The translations under genes were made by a program, and so were the position numbers. From positions 682,001-746,000 of the forward strand of contig JAAFJO010000002.1 in assembly GCA_013298145.1 (NCBI GenBank): a stretch of 64,000 nucleotides of DNA, given 5' to 3'. Positions 16,367 through 26,200 of this stretch are shown here, one piece after another. This DNA comes from Betaproteobacteria bacterium (GTDB lineage: Bacteria; Pseudomonadota; Gammaproteobacteria; Burkholderiales; Casimicrobiaceae). The first letter of the stretch is position 1. Each line of letters opens with the position of its first letter. A model generated the notes under the pieces. The model was not told the origin of the DNA. It saw only the letters and a program-made list of their open reading frames with translations, and did no database searches.

Positions 16367-17373
16367 CGAATTCGCTCGGTATCCAAATACGCGGTCTCGG
16401 ACTGGGTGGTTTTCGCTTTGTGCTCGCGCTATTCGTTGCGCTCTCGCATCTTTGGGCGGGTATGCCGCACGGCTTCGCGGCCTACGCGGTGTGGGGGTTC
16501 TTCGCACTGAGCGGTTTTCTGATGTGCGCCATTCTGCTCGACAAGTACGGTCTCACCGCGCGCGGATTGAAAGCCTACGCGTTCAATCGCTTTCTGCGCA
16601 TCTTTCCGGCCTATTACGCAGCGAGTTTGCTAGGCATCATCGTGATCGTATGGGCAACGCAAAACAGCGTCGACCTGAAGGCGCTCAATCCCGAATTTGG
16701 ATTACCGAATAGCTGGCAAGGTTGGCTGTTTCCAGTGACGCTGCTCCCGATGTTCGCAAGAGAATCGATGCCGGTTGCGGTTGCGAATGCCCTGGGTATC
16801 GAAGTCGGCTTTTATCTACTGATGCCCTTGATGGCATGGCGGCGTTGGGTCGCATGGCTTTTCCTTCTGCTTGGCGTCGTCCTGATCGGCTACTACGGCA
16901 TTGAGCCGAAATCATTCGGCGAGCGATACGCAACATTTTGGCCATGCGTATTCGCGTTCTCAATTGGCGCGCTTGCGGCGCATTACAGAGACGCGCTGCG
17001 AAAGTTTGCGTTCGTTGCTGTTGCGAGCGGCGCTTGGCTTGCCAATTCGCTCGTGTGGTTTCGCCTCGGGTGGTGGCCGTGGACATTGGGGCTCTATGTT
17101 GCGACAGTCGTTTCCGCATGGCTGGTCGTTTCACTCGCGAACAAAAAGCAATCAACCCTCGATCGCTGGCTCGGCGATCTCTCTTATCCGCTCTATCTGC
17201 TCCACACGATCGCTGGCGGCGTGTTCATGGTGCGGCTCGGTGCCGAGCGGTCGTTCGTGTTTTGCGCGGTATCGCTCGTGCTCGCGTTAGCCCTCTCCGT
17301 GCTCTTCGTGCTGGTGATTGATCGCCCGCTGCAGCGTCGCAAGCGACCTGCACTTTTGAAAGTGGCCGGGTGA
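16363..17373 (+). CDS. acyltransferase 3 family membrane protein
   Basis: 336 residues with about ten hydrophobic segments. The family histidine is in LFVALSHLWAG, followed by WGFFALSGFLM and the RFLRIFPAYY block. Acyltransferase-3 proteins move acyl groups, often acetyl, onto cell-surface sugars at the inner membrane. The GTG start overlaps the patatin-like stop and the TGA stop overlaps the next gene. The substrate is unknown; a link with the surface polysaccharide genes at 20.9-28 kb is possible. Confidence 0.87.
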   Translation: MTNSLGIQIRGLGLGGFRFVLALFVALSHLWAGMPHGFAAYAVWGFFALSGFLMCAILLDKYGLTARGLKAYAFNRFLRIFPAYYAASLLGIIVIVWATQNSVDLKALNPEFGLPNSWQGWLFPVTLLPMFARESMPVAVANALGIEVGFYLLMPLMAWRRWVAWLFLLLGVVLIGYYGIEPKSFGERYATFWPCVFAFSIGALAAHYRDALRKFAFVAVASGAWLANSLVWFRLGWWPWTLGLYVATVVSAWLVVSLANKKQSTLDRWLGDLSYPLYLLHTIAGGVFMVRLGAERSFVFCAVSLVLALALSVLFVLVIDRPLQRRKRPALLKVAG

Positions 17374-18821
17374 GTACGAGCCCCGCGGTTCGTGTACCGA
17401 CCGATTCCACGACGTTGCAGCTCGCTTCGGTGATGTTGACTGGCATTTGCGCACTTGCTTTGCCGCTCTACTTTATCGATTTGCTGCCACTGAGCGAATT
17501 TCGGGATTGGCTCGTGTTCTTCCAGCTGCCCGAAGTTTGGTCCCAAAACCTTCACAATTTATTGGCTCGCGAAACGACCTACTCGCGCAACTTCTCGATC
17601 ATGTGGGCTGGTGTCGCGGAGAGCATATGCAGGGATCAGCTGCGCTGCGTCAATGCCGTGGCATCGCTTCCGCAAGCGCTCGCAGTTATTTTTTTCTTCG
17701 CGCTACTGATTGCGCTCGGCGTGCGCGCTTCTACTGCAGCTTGCTTCGCTTCGCTGTGGGCGTTGAGCGTGCCGATGCTCGCGACGGCTGCGTGGCAAGC
17801 AACGATTCTGGATCGCGTCGGTATGTGCGTCACGCTTGCGGGGCTCTTGCACGCGTCGCGAATCCTGCAAGCGAACAAACCTAGCGGTGCGTTCGCGTCT
17901 ATCGTGCAATTGCTCGCCTGTTTTGCGGCGCTAAACTCAAAAGAGGCTTACTGGTTCTATCCAATCGCAGTGTCATTGCTCTGCTGGGTTTCCCCAGAGC
18001 GCGACATGCGAGCAAGACTCCGTCAAATGCTTTCGCTCTGTGCGCCAATGTTGCTGTATTCGTTTTGGTTCGCGTGGCGCTATTGGGCTGCGAACACGTT
18101 TGCTAGCGGCTGGAGCTCTCATGTGAGCGGCGGAACCATGCTCGGCAATCTGCGCGCGTTGGTCGATGTTGGCGCAGGGTCATGGCCTGCGCTGATACTC
18201 GTGTTGATGTTGGCTTTGATTATTGGTGCGGGCGCATTGCGTTCAAGTCAGCGGAATACGCTTCGCTACGCGCTTTGGTTGATGTTTGTTGCGGCGTTAG
18301 CTTACGCGCCCGTCAGTCGCACCGTGGCTGGATCGGCCTACTATTTCGCGCCAGTGCTGCTGTTCACTTTCGGAGCCGTCGCCGTGCTCGTTGAAGCGTC
18401 CTTTGCCGCACAAACAAAACGATGGGCCGTGCTACTTGTTATCGCCTTGGCTGCGACGCAGTTCTACGCACATTCGAAAGAGACTGCAGCGCTGCTATGG
18501 GAGCGGCGTAGCCAATCCGCACAATTCATGACGGCATCCCTTCAAGCGACCTCCATTCAGCCACTGAGGGATGCGGCAAAGATTTGCCTAGTGACCGATC
18601 CGCGCGATCCCGCGCCTCATCTTTGGACGCAGGCTGACAGCGCGTATCCTATTTATCGCTATGTCAGCGCCATTGATAGCGATCAGTGGCTGCGCAAGGT
18701 TCTTCTGATTCACGGCGGAGCGGTGGATACAAAGGCTACGCCCACAGATTGCGTTATCGTTGTGGTTCCTTACCCGGCATTGCCGCGCAATGTGTACCGT
18801 TGGTTTTACAAGCCGCATTAA
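17370..18821 (+). CDS. polytopic membrane protein of unknown function
   Basis: 483 residues with a GTG start overlapping the acyltransferase stop (GTGA). About ten to eleven hydrophobic segments span residues ~12-360, with a large loop near the start (RETTYSRNFSIMWAGVAESICR) and a non-membrane C-terminal domain of ~110 residues ending in PALPRNVYRWFYKPH. The layout resembles GT-C type glycosyltransferases and O-antigen-ligase-like proteins, but I see no signature that fixes this. Coupling to an acyltransferase suggests envelope glycan modification. Confidence 0.7.
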   Translation: MSTSPAVRVPTDSTTLQLASVMLTGICALALPLYFIDLLPLSEFRDWLVFFQLPEVWSQNLHNLLARETTYSRNFSIMWAGVAESICRDQLRCVNAVASLPQALAVIFFFALLIALGVRASTAACFASLWALSVPMLATAAWQATILDRVGMCVTLAGLLHASRILQANKPSGAFASIVQLLACFAALNSKEAYWFYPIAVSLLCWVSPERDMRARLRQMLSLCAPMLLYSFWFAWRYWAANTFASGWSSHVSGGTMLGNLRALVDVGAGSWPALILVLMLALIIGAGALRSSQRNTLRYALWLMFVAALAYAPVSRTVAGSAYYFAPVLLFTFGAVAVLVEASFAAQTKRWAVLLVIALAATQFYAHSKETAALLWERRSQSAQFMTASLQATSIQPLRDAAKICLVTDPRDPAPHLWTQADSAYPIYRYVSAIDSDQWLRKVLLIHGGAVDTKATPTDCVIVVVPYPALPRNVYRWFYKPH

Positions 18822-18947
18822 GCGCGGCGCTTTGTCGTCGAGTTGATTCATTTCGACACAGTATTCGTGAAAGCGGTAGACCCGACTCGCGCGCTTGGTA
18901 CAAGTGAACTTATCCGAGAGGGCAAGTAAAGCAAGATGCGCTTGCCG

Positions 18948-20672
18948 CTATCTCGCCTCCCTCTCGCGCAGCACTTTCCTTTGAATTTTTCCGGTTGTAG
19001 TCATCGGAAGCGCATCGATGAATTCAAAGAGTTTTGGGTATTCGTAAGGTGCGAGTCTGCCACGCACGTGCTGTGCGAGCTCGGCCTCAAGCGCACGAAG
19101 CGATTCGGGATTGCGCGGTTGAAATGATTCAGCGAGAACGATGAACGCTTTCACAATCGATCCGCGCTCCGCATCAGGTTTGCCGATTACAGCGGCCATT
19201 GCGACAGCAGGATGTTGAATTAAACAGCTTTCCACCTCCGCGGGACCAATTCGATATCCAGCGCTTTTGATCACGTCGTCGCTGCGCCCTTCGTACCAAA
19301 GATAGCCCTCGTCATCGATGCGCGCCATGTCGCCCGTGCGACACCAATCGCCTGTGTATTTCTCGGCGGTTGCAGTGAGATTGTTGAGATAACCAAGAAA
19401 GAACACGGGGTCGCGATCACCATGGATGTCGTAACGACTTACCGCCACTTCACCCGTGGAGTTTGGTGGGAGCACACTGCCCGTTTCGTCGATCACGCTG
19501 ACATGATGTCCGGGATAGCCACGTCCCATGCTGCCGGGTTTTGCGGGCCAGAGTTCGTGCGAGTTACCGACGATATAGTTGAGTTCGGTTTGGCCAAACA
19601 TTTCATTGGTAGTGATGCCGAGCGCCTCTTGTGTCCACTTGAAAACGGTATCACCGACGGCTTCCCCTGCGCTCATAATGGAGCGAAGTTTCAGTTTGTA
19701 TTCGTTGCGCGGCCTTGCGACGGCTTTCATCATCATTTTGAGCGCGGTCGGGAACAAGAATGTGGCCGTGACGCGGTAGCGCTCCATCAGCTCAAAGGAT
19801 CGAATTGGATCGAACCGCCCTCGCGTGCCGACAATGGTTTGACCGAGGAAGAGCGTGGGCAGAAGCGCGTCCCAAAGCCCGCCTGTCCACGCCCAATCAG
19901 CGGGCGACCAAAACACAAAAGGTTCAATGGCTTCGAGCGGCTTCGTCGGGTCGGGACGAAGGTTATGTGAATACAAAAACCCCGACATATTGCCGAACAT
20001 CGCGCGATGTGGAATGAGCGCGCCCTTCGGCGGACCGGTTGTGCCGCTCGTGTAGATGATGAGCGCTGGGTCGTCCGCCGTTGTGTCTGCGACGGCGTAT
20101 CCAGGTGAAACGGCAGAGGTTGCTGATTCAAATGAGACGAGGTCGGGCGGCGCGTCGGGCAATCCATGTTCGCCGCATACGATGATGTGACGCAACTCCG
20201 GTAAATTTTCTCGCACTGCGAGCACGTTTGCGAGTGATGACGAGTCGCAAACAATCGCTTTACATTCCGCGTTTTTTAAGCGGTATTCGAGCGCATCAGG
20301 ACCGAACAATACGGTGAGCGGTACCGCAACGCAGCCGTGCGCGATGGCCCCCAGAAGTGCGATCGCTGTCTCAGCGCGTTGCGGTAAACACACCGCAATG
20401 CGATCTCCTGGTTTGTATCCGCTTCGTTCCAAAAAGCTTGAAAAGCTGAGGGCCTGCCCAGACAAATGGTTATAGTCAACAAAGCGACTCGCTCCCGTGT
20501 CGTCCACGTCAATGATTGCGTTTGCGGAAGAATGCGAGTCGTTTTTCGCCCACCGGAACACGCACGCCTCTGCAAGGTTGAAACGCTCGGGGATCTGCCA
20601 TCGCCATGCATGTTGGTGCGTGCGCCATGAATCGCAGTCGGCGGTCTGTGATGCGGGTTCGAACGTAGTCAT
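18948..20672 (-). CDS. acyl-CoA synthetase (AMP-binding enzyme)
   Basis: 574 residues of the ANL superfamily. The P-loop YTSGTTGPPKGALIPH binds ATP, GQTELN is the A5 region, YEGRSDDVIKSAGYRIGP the hinge, and K in TTTGKIQRK the C-terminal catalytic lysine. It activates a carboxylic acid to acyl-AMP and then acyl-CoA. Overall resemblance is to acetyl/medium-chain acyl-CoA synthetases (ACSM-like); substrate is not determinable. It is a single gene, transcribed away from a small membrane protein gene. A TACGAT lies 6 nt before the ATG. Confidence 0.9.
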   Translation of the reverse strand: MTTFEPASQTADCDSWRTHQHAWRWQIPERFNLAEACVFRWAKNDSHSSANAIIDVDDTGASRFVDYNHLSGQALSFSSFLERSGYKPGDRIAVCLPQRAETAIALLGAIAHGCVAVPLTVLFGPDALEYRLKNAECKAIVCDSSSLANVLAVRENLPELRHIIVCGEHGLPDAPPDLVSFESATSAVSPGYAVADTTADDPALIIYTSGTTGPPKGALIPHRAMFGNMSGFLYSHNLRPDPTKPLEAIEPFVFWSPADWAWTGGLWDALLPTLFLGQTIVGTRGRFDPIRSFELMERYRVTATFLFPTALKMMMKAVARPRNEYKLKLRSIMSAGEAVGDTVFKWTQEALGITTNEMFGQTELNYIVGNSHELWPAKPGSMGRGYPGHHVSVIDETGSVLPPNSTGEVAVSRYDIHGDRDPVFFLGYLNNLTATAEKYTGDWCRTGDMARIDDEGYLWYEGRSDDVIKSAGYRIGPAEVESCLIQHPAVAMAAVIGKPDAERGSIVKAFIVLAESFQPRNPESLRALEAELAQHVRGRLAPYEYPKLFEFIDALPMTTTGKIQRKVLREREAR

Positions 20673-20706
20673 GTTTGAATCGTAATGACTTCTCCACGCA
20701 CGTGCC

Positions 20707-20712
20707 TAAAAT
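20707..20712 (+). promoter_or_regulatory. -10 hexamer immediately before a small membrane protein gene
   Basis: TAAAAT, 7 nt before the GTG at 20720, preceded by TGCC. Consistent with a leaderless transcript. Confidence 0.5.
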
Positions 20713-20719
20713 CGCCCCT

Positions 20720-20905
20720 GTGAACGAACCCGACAATATCGAAGGCAGTGCGCAAGGCGAAGTTAGCGCGGTGGTTGAGACGCGCGTATCAGTCGGTACC
20801 CGAATCGCGCTCTGGAGCGCCGCTTTGCTCGTGCTCGCAATCACCTTCGTGGCTTATGACCAAGTCGCGCTCGCGCTGCAGTGGGTGGTGATGAAACTTT
20901 GTTAG
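20720..20905 (+). CDS. small single-pass membrane protein, unknown function
   Basis: 61 residues from the GTG at 20720; an ATG at 20675 in frame lies upstream of the likely promoter hexamer and is less likely. About 30 polar, acidic residues are followed by one hydrophobic segment (ALWSAALLVLAITFVAY) and a second, weaker one ending in VVMKLC. I do not recognise it. It is divergent from the acyl-CoA synthetase and convergent with the polysaccharide genes. Confidence 0.55.
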   Translation: MNEPDNIEGSAQGEVSAVVETRVSVGTRIALWSAALLVLAITFVAYDQVALALQWVVMKLC

Positions 20906-20939
20906 GGAGCGCACTTTTGCGTCTCCCTGCGCGCGTGCG

Positions 20940-22121
20940 CTAAATCGTGCCGTTCACTTCCAGCAACACATCGCGAATGGCCTCAATGTAGGCCAGACCG
21001 TAACGTTCATCGGGCTCGAGGTAAGTGCCCTCTGACCACTCGTTCCACGCGTTGATAAAGATGTGGTTTTCCGGCGCGGGACGCGCTGCGGTGCGCTTCG
21101 CAAGTTCAAGAAAATAGTGTCGGAAGCGCTCCGGCGACGCGCCTTTGAAGAGCCGTGCGCGCTCCTTGTATCGCGCGGCATTGTCCCAGTCCATGAAAGC
21201 GCCCGCAAAACACGGGAGCTCCGGGCGGTCACGCTCAACTTTCAATGCTTGCTGCCAAACCGATTCGTAGTCATAGAACTCAAGTTTCGACGAATACTTT
21301 GCTTTGAGTGAGCGGCCAATGTCCAAAAGCGGCTCTGGGAGTCGGCGCAATACGGATTTCAGTCGGTTTGATCTCGCCGCTTGCTGGTCTGGGTTCGGGT
21401 AATCGGGCGAATAGAGCGCTTCGAACGGTTGGAAGTGCATCGTCGCATCGAAGTGATCGAGCACGTCGGGGTTTGGGTACTCGTATTGCTTGATGGCAAC
21501 GAAGTAGAGCCCAGGCAAGCCGCGCGCGTGGGCGAGTTCGCGCCAGTGATCGAACATTTGCCCGATTGCATCGACACGATGCGGTCGGTAGATCAAGAAA
21601 ACTGGTTTTCCGTCTATTTTGATGGCGCGATCATCGCTCCACGCGCGAAACAGATACTCGAAGTGCGCGTTCCATTGCGCGGGATCCGGGTCGTGCTTTT
21701 GCTGGATCAAGATGTGATGATCCAATCCGTCCCAACGTCGCGACCAGGTCTCGTTGGCCCAGGCAAGGCAAAACGGCAGGCTGAGATCGCGGTTGGCGAG
21801 CATCACATTGGTTGGCGTTTCGAGTAGTTGCTTGCCTGAAAACCAGTAGTGATAGTGGCAGAACCCGAAGATTCCGTGGCTTTTCGCTAACTCTTGCTGC
21901 CAACGAATCGTCTCAATCGTTGACTGGTCGTAGTAATTTCCGCCCGCCGGGACGCGCGGCTGGTAGTGGCCCGTAAACTGCTGCTTGGCAGAGCGCACGT
22001 TGTTCCAATCAGTAAAGCCCTTCCCCCACCACTCATCATTTTCGGGGATGGCATGGAACTGTGGGAAGTAGAGCGCGATCGGCTTTACGCGGTTGCGATG
22101 TGTAGGCGCAGTCATAGTCAA
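20940..22121 (-). CDS. WbsX-like / GH99-like domain protein of polysaccharide biosynthesis
   Basis: 393 residues. The N-terminus IALYFPQFHAIPENDEWWGKGFTDW, then GFCHYHYWFSGKQLLE, LPFCLAWANETWSRRWDG and INAWNEWSEGTYLEPD, are the signature blocks of the WbsX (glycosyltransferase WbsX / GH99-like) family, found in O-antigen and exopolysaccharide clusters. It is probably a cytosolic glycosidase- or transferase-like enzyme acting on glycan; the reaction is not established. It is the last gene of the minus-strand polysaccharide cluster. Confidence 0.88.
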   Translation of the reverse strand: MTMTAPTHRNRVKPIALYFPQFHAIPENDEWWGKGFTDWNNVRSAKQQFTGHYQPRVPAGGNYYDQSTIETIRWQQELAKSHGIFGFCHYHYWFSGKQLLETPTNVMLANRDLSLPFCLAWANETWSRRWDGLDHHILIQQKHDPDPAQWNAHFEYLFRAWSDDRAIKIDGKPVFLIYRPHRVDAIGQMFDHWRELAHARGLPGLYFVAIKQYEYPNPDVLDHFDATMHFQPFEALYSPDYPNPDQQAARSNRLKSVLRRLPEPLLDIGRSLKAKYSSKLEFYDYESVWQQALKVERDRPELPCFAGAFMDWDNAARYKERARLFKGASPERFRHYFLELAKRTAARPAPENHIFINAWNEWSEGTYLEPDERYGLAYIEAIRDVLLEVNGTI

Positions 22122-22232
22122 TCCCGCTTCGCCGAAGCGAAGTTCCCCCTTAACCTTTGCATTTTCTTTTGCTCGCGGACGCCGAAAGGATTTCCCACGT
22201 GCGCGACCGATTTTTTTCAGTCAACCTGCGCG

Positions 22233-23147
22233 TTACGCCACCATCCGGCGAAGCCGGTCAAACGCACGACGCAGCAGTGACCGATGACTTGGAGCCACCG
22301 CCGTCGGTTGCATCTCTTGCGACGCAATCGATTGGCCAGCGGTGCCGCGTTCGGCATGTGGCGCTGCTGATACGTCAGCGCAATCTCCGCTGTTGCCGTA
22401 ACTGCCGTGCTGAGGAAGTGCAATCCCTAGCGATTCGAAGTGTTTTGAGACAGCGTCGCCTTTTTCGGCGAAAAAGGCTTTTGCAGCATCAGCTTTGACT
22501 TCGTCAATCAAGCGCATCACAGATGCGTCTGGCGCTTTACCAACTACCAGCACTCCGAGGCCGAAGCAATGGTCGAATTCCGCATGGGCATAGTTCGTTT
22601 TCAGCGAGTCGAACACTCGGCGGACCCCAAACTTGAGCGCCGCCGGGCCTGCATTTTGTTCAGTGACATTGATATCGTGAAAAAGCACGACCCCGCGATC
22701 TGACATCTTTGGTAGCCACGTTTCGAAATCGTTGGTCACCGCCTCGAATGTGTGCGTTCCATCAATATGAAGCAGGTCAACCGAGCCCTCAGCAAACGAT
22801 GCCGCCGCCTCGTTGAAGTCTTTCCGAATTAGCGTAGAGATAGTTGGGTAACGTGTTGAGGTGAACGCGGCCATTTCCTGGTAAAGCGCTTCGTCGAACG
22901 AGCCCATGTGAACATCGCCTTGCCAGAGATCGACGCCGTAGACATGACCGTTGCCACCGCTCGCCTCAACCGCCTGACAAAACGCGGCGAAGCTGGAGCC
23001 GCTATAGGTACCCAGCTCAACGACCGTACGCGGTTGCATTCTCCCGATTAATTCGAACGCAAAAGGAATATGTCCGATCCACCAAGGGGATTTAAGGCGC
23101 TCGGGGAAGAGGCGCGCGGCCAAAGGAAATGTTTGTTCAGGACTCAT
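22233..23147 (-). CDS. class I SAM-dependent methyltransferase (Methyltransf_24 type)
   Basis: 304 residues. Motif I is VVELGTYSGSSFAAFCQ, followed by VYGVDLWQGD and VDLLHIDGTHTFEAV, typical of Methyltransf_24 proteins in glycan gene clusters; GVVLFHDINV is a further conserved block. It likely methylates a sugar or small metabolite using S-adenosylmethionine. The C-terminal ~70 residues after HGSYGNSG are low complexity and end in a basic RRAFDRLRRMVA. It lies between the large glycosyltransferase and the WbsX-like gene on the same strand. Confidence 0.85.
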   Translation of the reverse strand: MSPEQTFPLAARLFPERLKSPWWIGHIPFAFELIGRMQPRTVVELGTYSGSSFAAFCQAVEASGGNGHVYGVDLWQGDVHMGSFDEALYQEMAAFTSTRYPTISTLIRKDFNEAAASFAEGSVDLLHIDGTHTFEAVTNDFETWLPKMSDRGVVLFHDINVTEQNAGPAALKFGVRRVFDSLKTNYAHAEFDHCFGLGVLVVGKAPDASVMRLIDEVKADAAKAFFAEKGDAVSKHFESLGIALPQHGSYGNSGDCADVSAAPHAERGTAGQSIASQEMQPTAVAPSHRSLLRRAFDRLRRMVA

Positions 23148-23251
23148 TTGCGCTCAAAATGACAGGTTTGGCGAGATTTTAGGTCTTTTGTCGCGATACG
23201 ATCACCGGCCGTCTCGGTCGCTGAGCGCTCGCATCGACCTGGTCAAAGCGG

Positions 23252-26200
23252 CTAAGCTGTGTCTTTATCGGTGTTCTGAGCTGCAGGCAGGCCCAACGCC
23301 TCCAGAAAATTTACCCGCACCGCGTCGAAACTGAAGTATTTGGCCACGGACGCTGCTCCGGCATCAGAAAGATGCTGCCAGAGCTCCGCGTTGCGATTTA
23401 GTTCAACGATATGTTTCGCAAATTCACGAGGCTCGTCGGCAATGAGACATTCCCGTCCGTGGGTCACGTGCATACCCTCGACTGCGGTCGCCGTGGCAAC
23501 GACAGGAATCCCAAAATTCATGGCTTCGTTGACTTTTCCTTTCACGCCTGCGCCGTACCGGAGCGGAGCAATCGACACCCGCGCTAGTTGCAAAATAGGT
23601 CGGAGGTCAGGAACGTGACCGAGAATGGTCAGCCCGGGTCGTGCGAGCGATGCCACCTGCTCGGGCATATTGCTTCCGATAATCGTTGTAACGAGCGTCG
23701 GGTCGAGCGCTAAGACATGTGGCAGCACTTCTTCCGCATACCAAATGACCGCGTCAATATTGGGTGGGTGTCTAAATCCGCCGACGAAGAGTGCGCCATT
23801 GCGTTTGTCGAAACCTGGCCGGTTTCGCTCGAGCTGGTGAACATTTGATGCGATGTAGATGCGCGCGCTTGGTGTCAGGGTACGCAGCAAGCGATGTTCA
23901 ATATCTGAAACCACAATCGTTGCGTCGCAGGCATGGATCATTGCAATCTCAGCCTCGCGCGTTTCTGCCGCGCGCGCGACTGCGGTCTCGTCGTTGGCTA
24001 ACTTAGCCTCGCGTTCTTCGCGAAGGAAATGAAGATCGACCGTGTCGAAAACAATCCGAGCCTGCGGCGCGTAGTAGCGAACGTCGTGGATGTGCGCCGA
24101 GGCGACGTAGTGACGACAGAGCATCACAACATCAAACTCCCGCCCCCGCTCACGCAGGGTGGCGCGCACGCTCCCCGCCCACGCTTCAAACAGCACTTCT
24201 ACGCCAAGCGATTCGAGCGGGTAGCGATACTGAGCCGTACCCTCGAGGTTTTCGGCGAGAAAGACTACATGATGTCCCTCAGCGAGTAGAAGTCGCATAA
24301 GGTTTAACAAACGCAGTGAGCCTGAATCCTGATCGGGCGTCACCATACAGGCTTCAATGATCAAAACGGTCTTTTTGCGACTCCGATGCGACTCGCGCGC
24401 TGGATCAACTCCGTTGGCACGGTGGGAGCCGAGCGTGTTGCTCCAGCGCTCGCGAAACTTCTTTTCGTTGATGAGCTGATAGGCCTTCACCCCAGTCTGA
24501 GTGTCCTTCCCATGAGACACCCCTTCAATGTGATAAATCGCCGCGTGAGGTTGATACAAGACGCGAAGACCACGCGCACGAATTCGAAAAGCAAGATCCG
24601 TGTCTTCGAAGTACGCAGGTAAATAGTGCTCGTCGAAGCCACCGAGCTCCTCGAACAGCGCTTTGCGTAGGAGAAGCGCTGCGCCGGAGCAATAATCTAC
24701 GTCGCGCACGTAGTTGAAGCGTGGGTCGAGCGGATGGTTGCCACGACCGTAGTTCCACGCGCTCCCGTCCTGCCAGACAATCCCGCCCGCCTCTTGTAAG
24801 CTGCCATCGGCGTTGAGAAGTTTCGCGCCCACCATACCGACGTTTTCATGCTCGCCAAAGGTTTGCCAAAGCGCGTCAACCGCGCCGCTCGTGAGCAAGG
24901 TATCGTTGTTGAGAATGAGCACAAACTCACCTCGCGCCTGGGCTACCGCAGCATTAACGTTACGAATGAAGCCAAGATTTTCGGCGTGACGCACAAACCG
25001 AATGCCCGTCACCAACGAGAGCGCTTCATTCGCGGGCGTCAGCGAGGCGTCGTCGGCAACGATGATCTCTGTTGCAACACGCGGAAAGTGTGTTGCAAGG
25101 CTTTTGAGGCACGCAAATGTGGTTGCGTGGTGTTCGAACACCGGGATCACAATTGAGAGCTTTGGCGCGTCGCTCTGAGCGAAAGCGAGCGGCTCTAGCA
25201 CTGGCGCAATCGCGGTATCCGAGGCGGCGAAGACGCCTTCATCGGGCCGTGTAGTTTTCCGTATCTCTCGTCTTAAGCGCGCGATAGTTCCGCCGAGGCC
25301 CTCACGTCGAAACACGGTGAAAGTTCTGCTCAAAACCGCGCGGTCTGTGGTGACGAGTCGCGTGAGCGTCTTTAGAACGCGCGGCACAATTCGCGCAACG
25401 CGAACCGAGAAGCGTAGGGGGCGTGTAAAGCGCCATGACCTCGACTGCTTGATTCGACGAAGCTCAGATTCGAGATAGTCGATGTGTCGAACGGCGTTGT
25501 TGGCGCGCGCCTGAAATTCACGGACTTCAGCCGCGTGGCTTTCCACCAAGGTCACGCGTTGTTCATACAACGAGTCAAGCGTGCGGTGCTGTTCATCAAA
25601 CTCAGTCCGAAGTTGCTTGTAAGCGTTTTCAAGCGGGGCACACGACGCGTTGAGCTTGTCGTAGACGCTGCGCCCGACGATTTGTCGCTCACCCTCCGGA
25701 AGCGCGGCAAGATGTAGGCCAACAGCGTCGAGCGAAGTGCGGTGTCCGCCATAGCGACCGATTCGAAATAGCGATGCGATTGCGTACTCTGGCGCAGGTA
25801 TTGGTGCTGGCGAAAGGCTAAGCAGCGTAGTGAGCGCGATTGGATCGACCGTTGCTGTGCCGGGCTTTGCTTCACTATTTCGCAAAGGAGCGCTGTAGAC
25901 GTCCAAGTAGGTCTCGGGATCGCTCGAACGAAGCGCTGTAGCCGAGGTTGGGCTAGTAAAGCGCTGGCTGTCGGTGGCGTGCCCGAGTGCCTGAAGCCAG
26001 TTTTGCGCACTGGCGCGTGCGTCGACAAATCGAGATTCAGAATAACTAGACAATCGTTCGCGAAAGCTCGCGAAATCGCTCGCCACGATGGGCAGTCCGG
26101 TCGAGCAGGCCACACTCAAAGTGTAGCTAAACGTTTCTGGGACCTGCGCCGGAAACCAGATCACATCGGGCCGCTCTTCGGCGATCAATCGCGGCAAGTC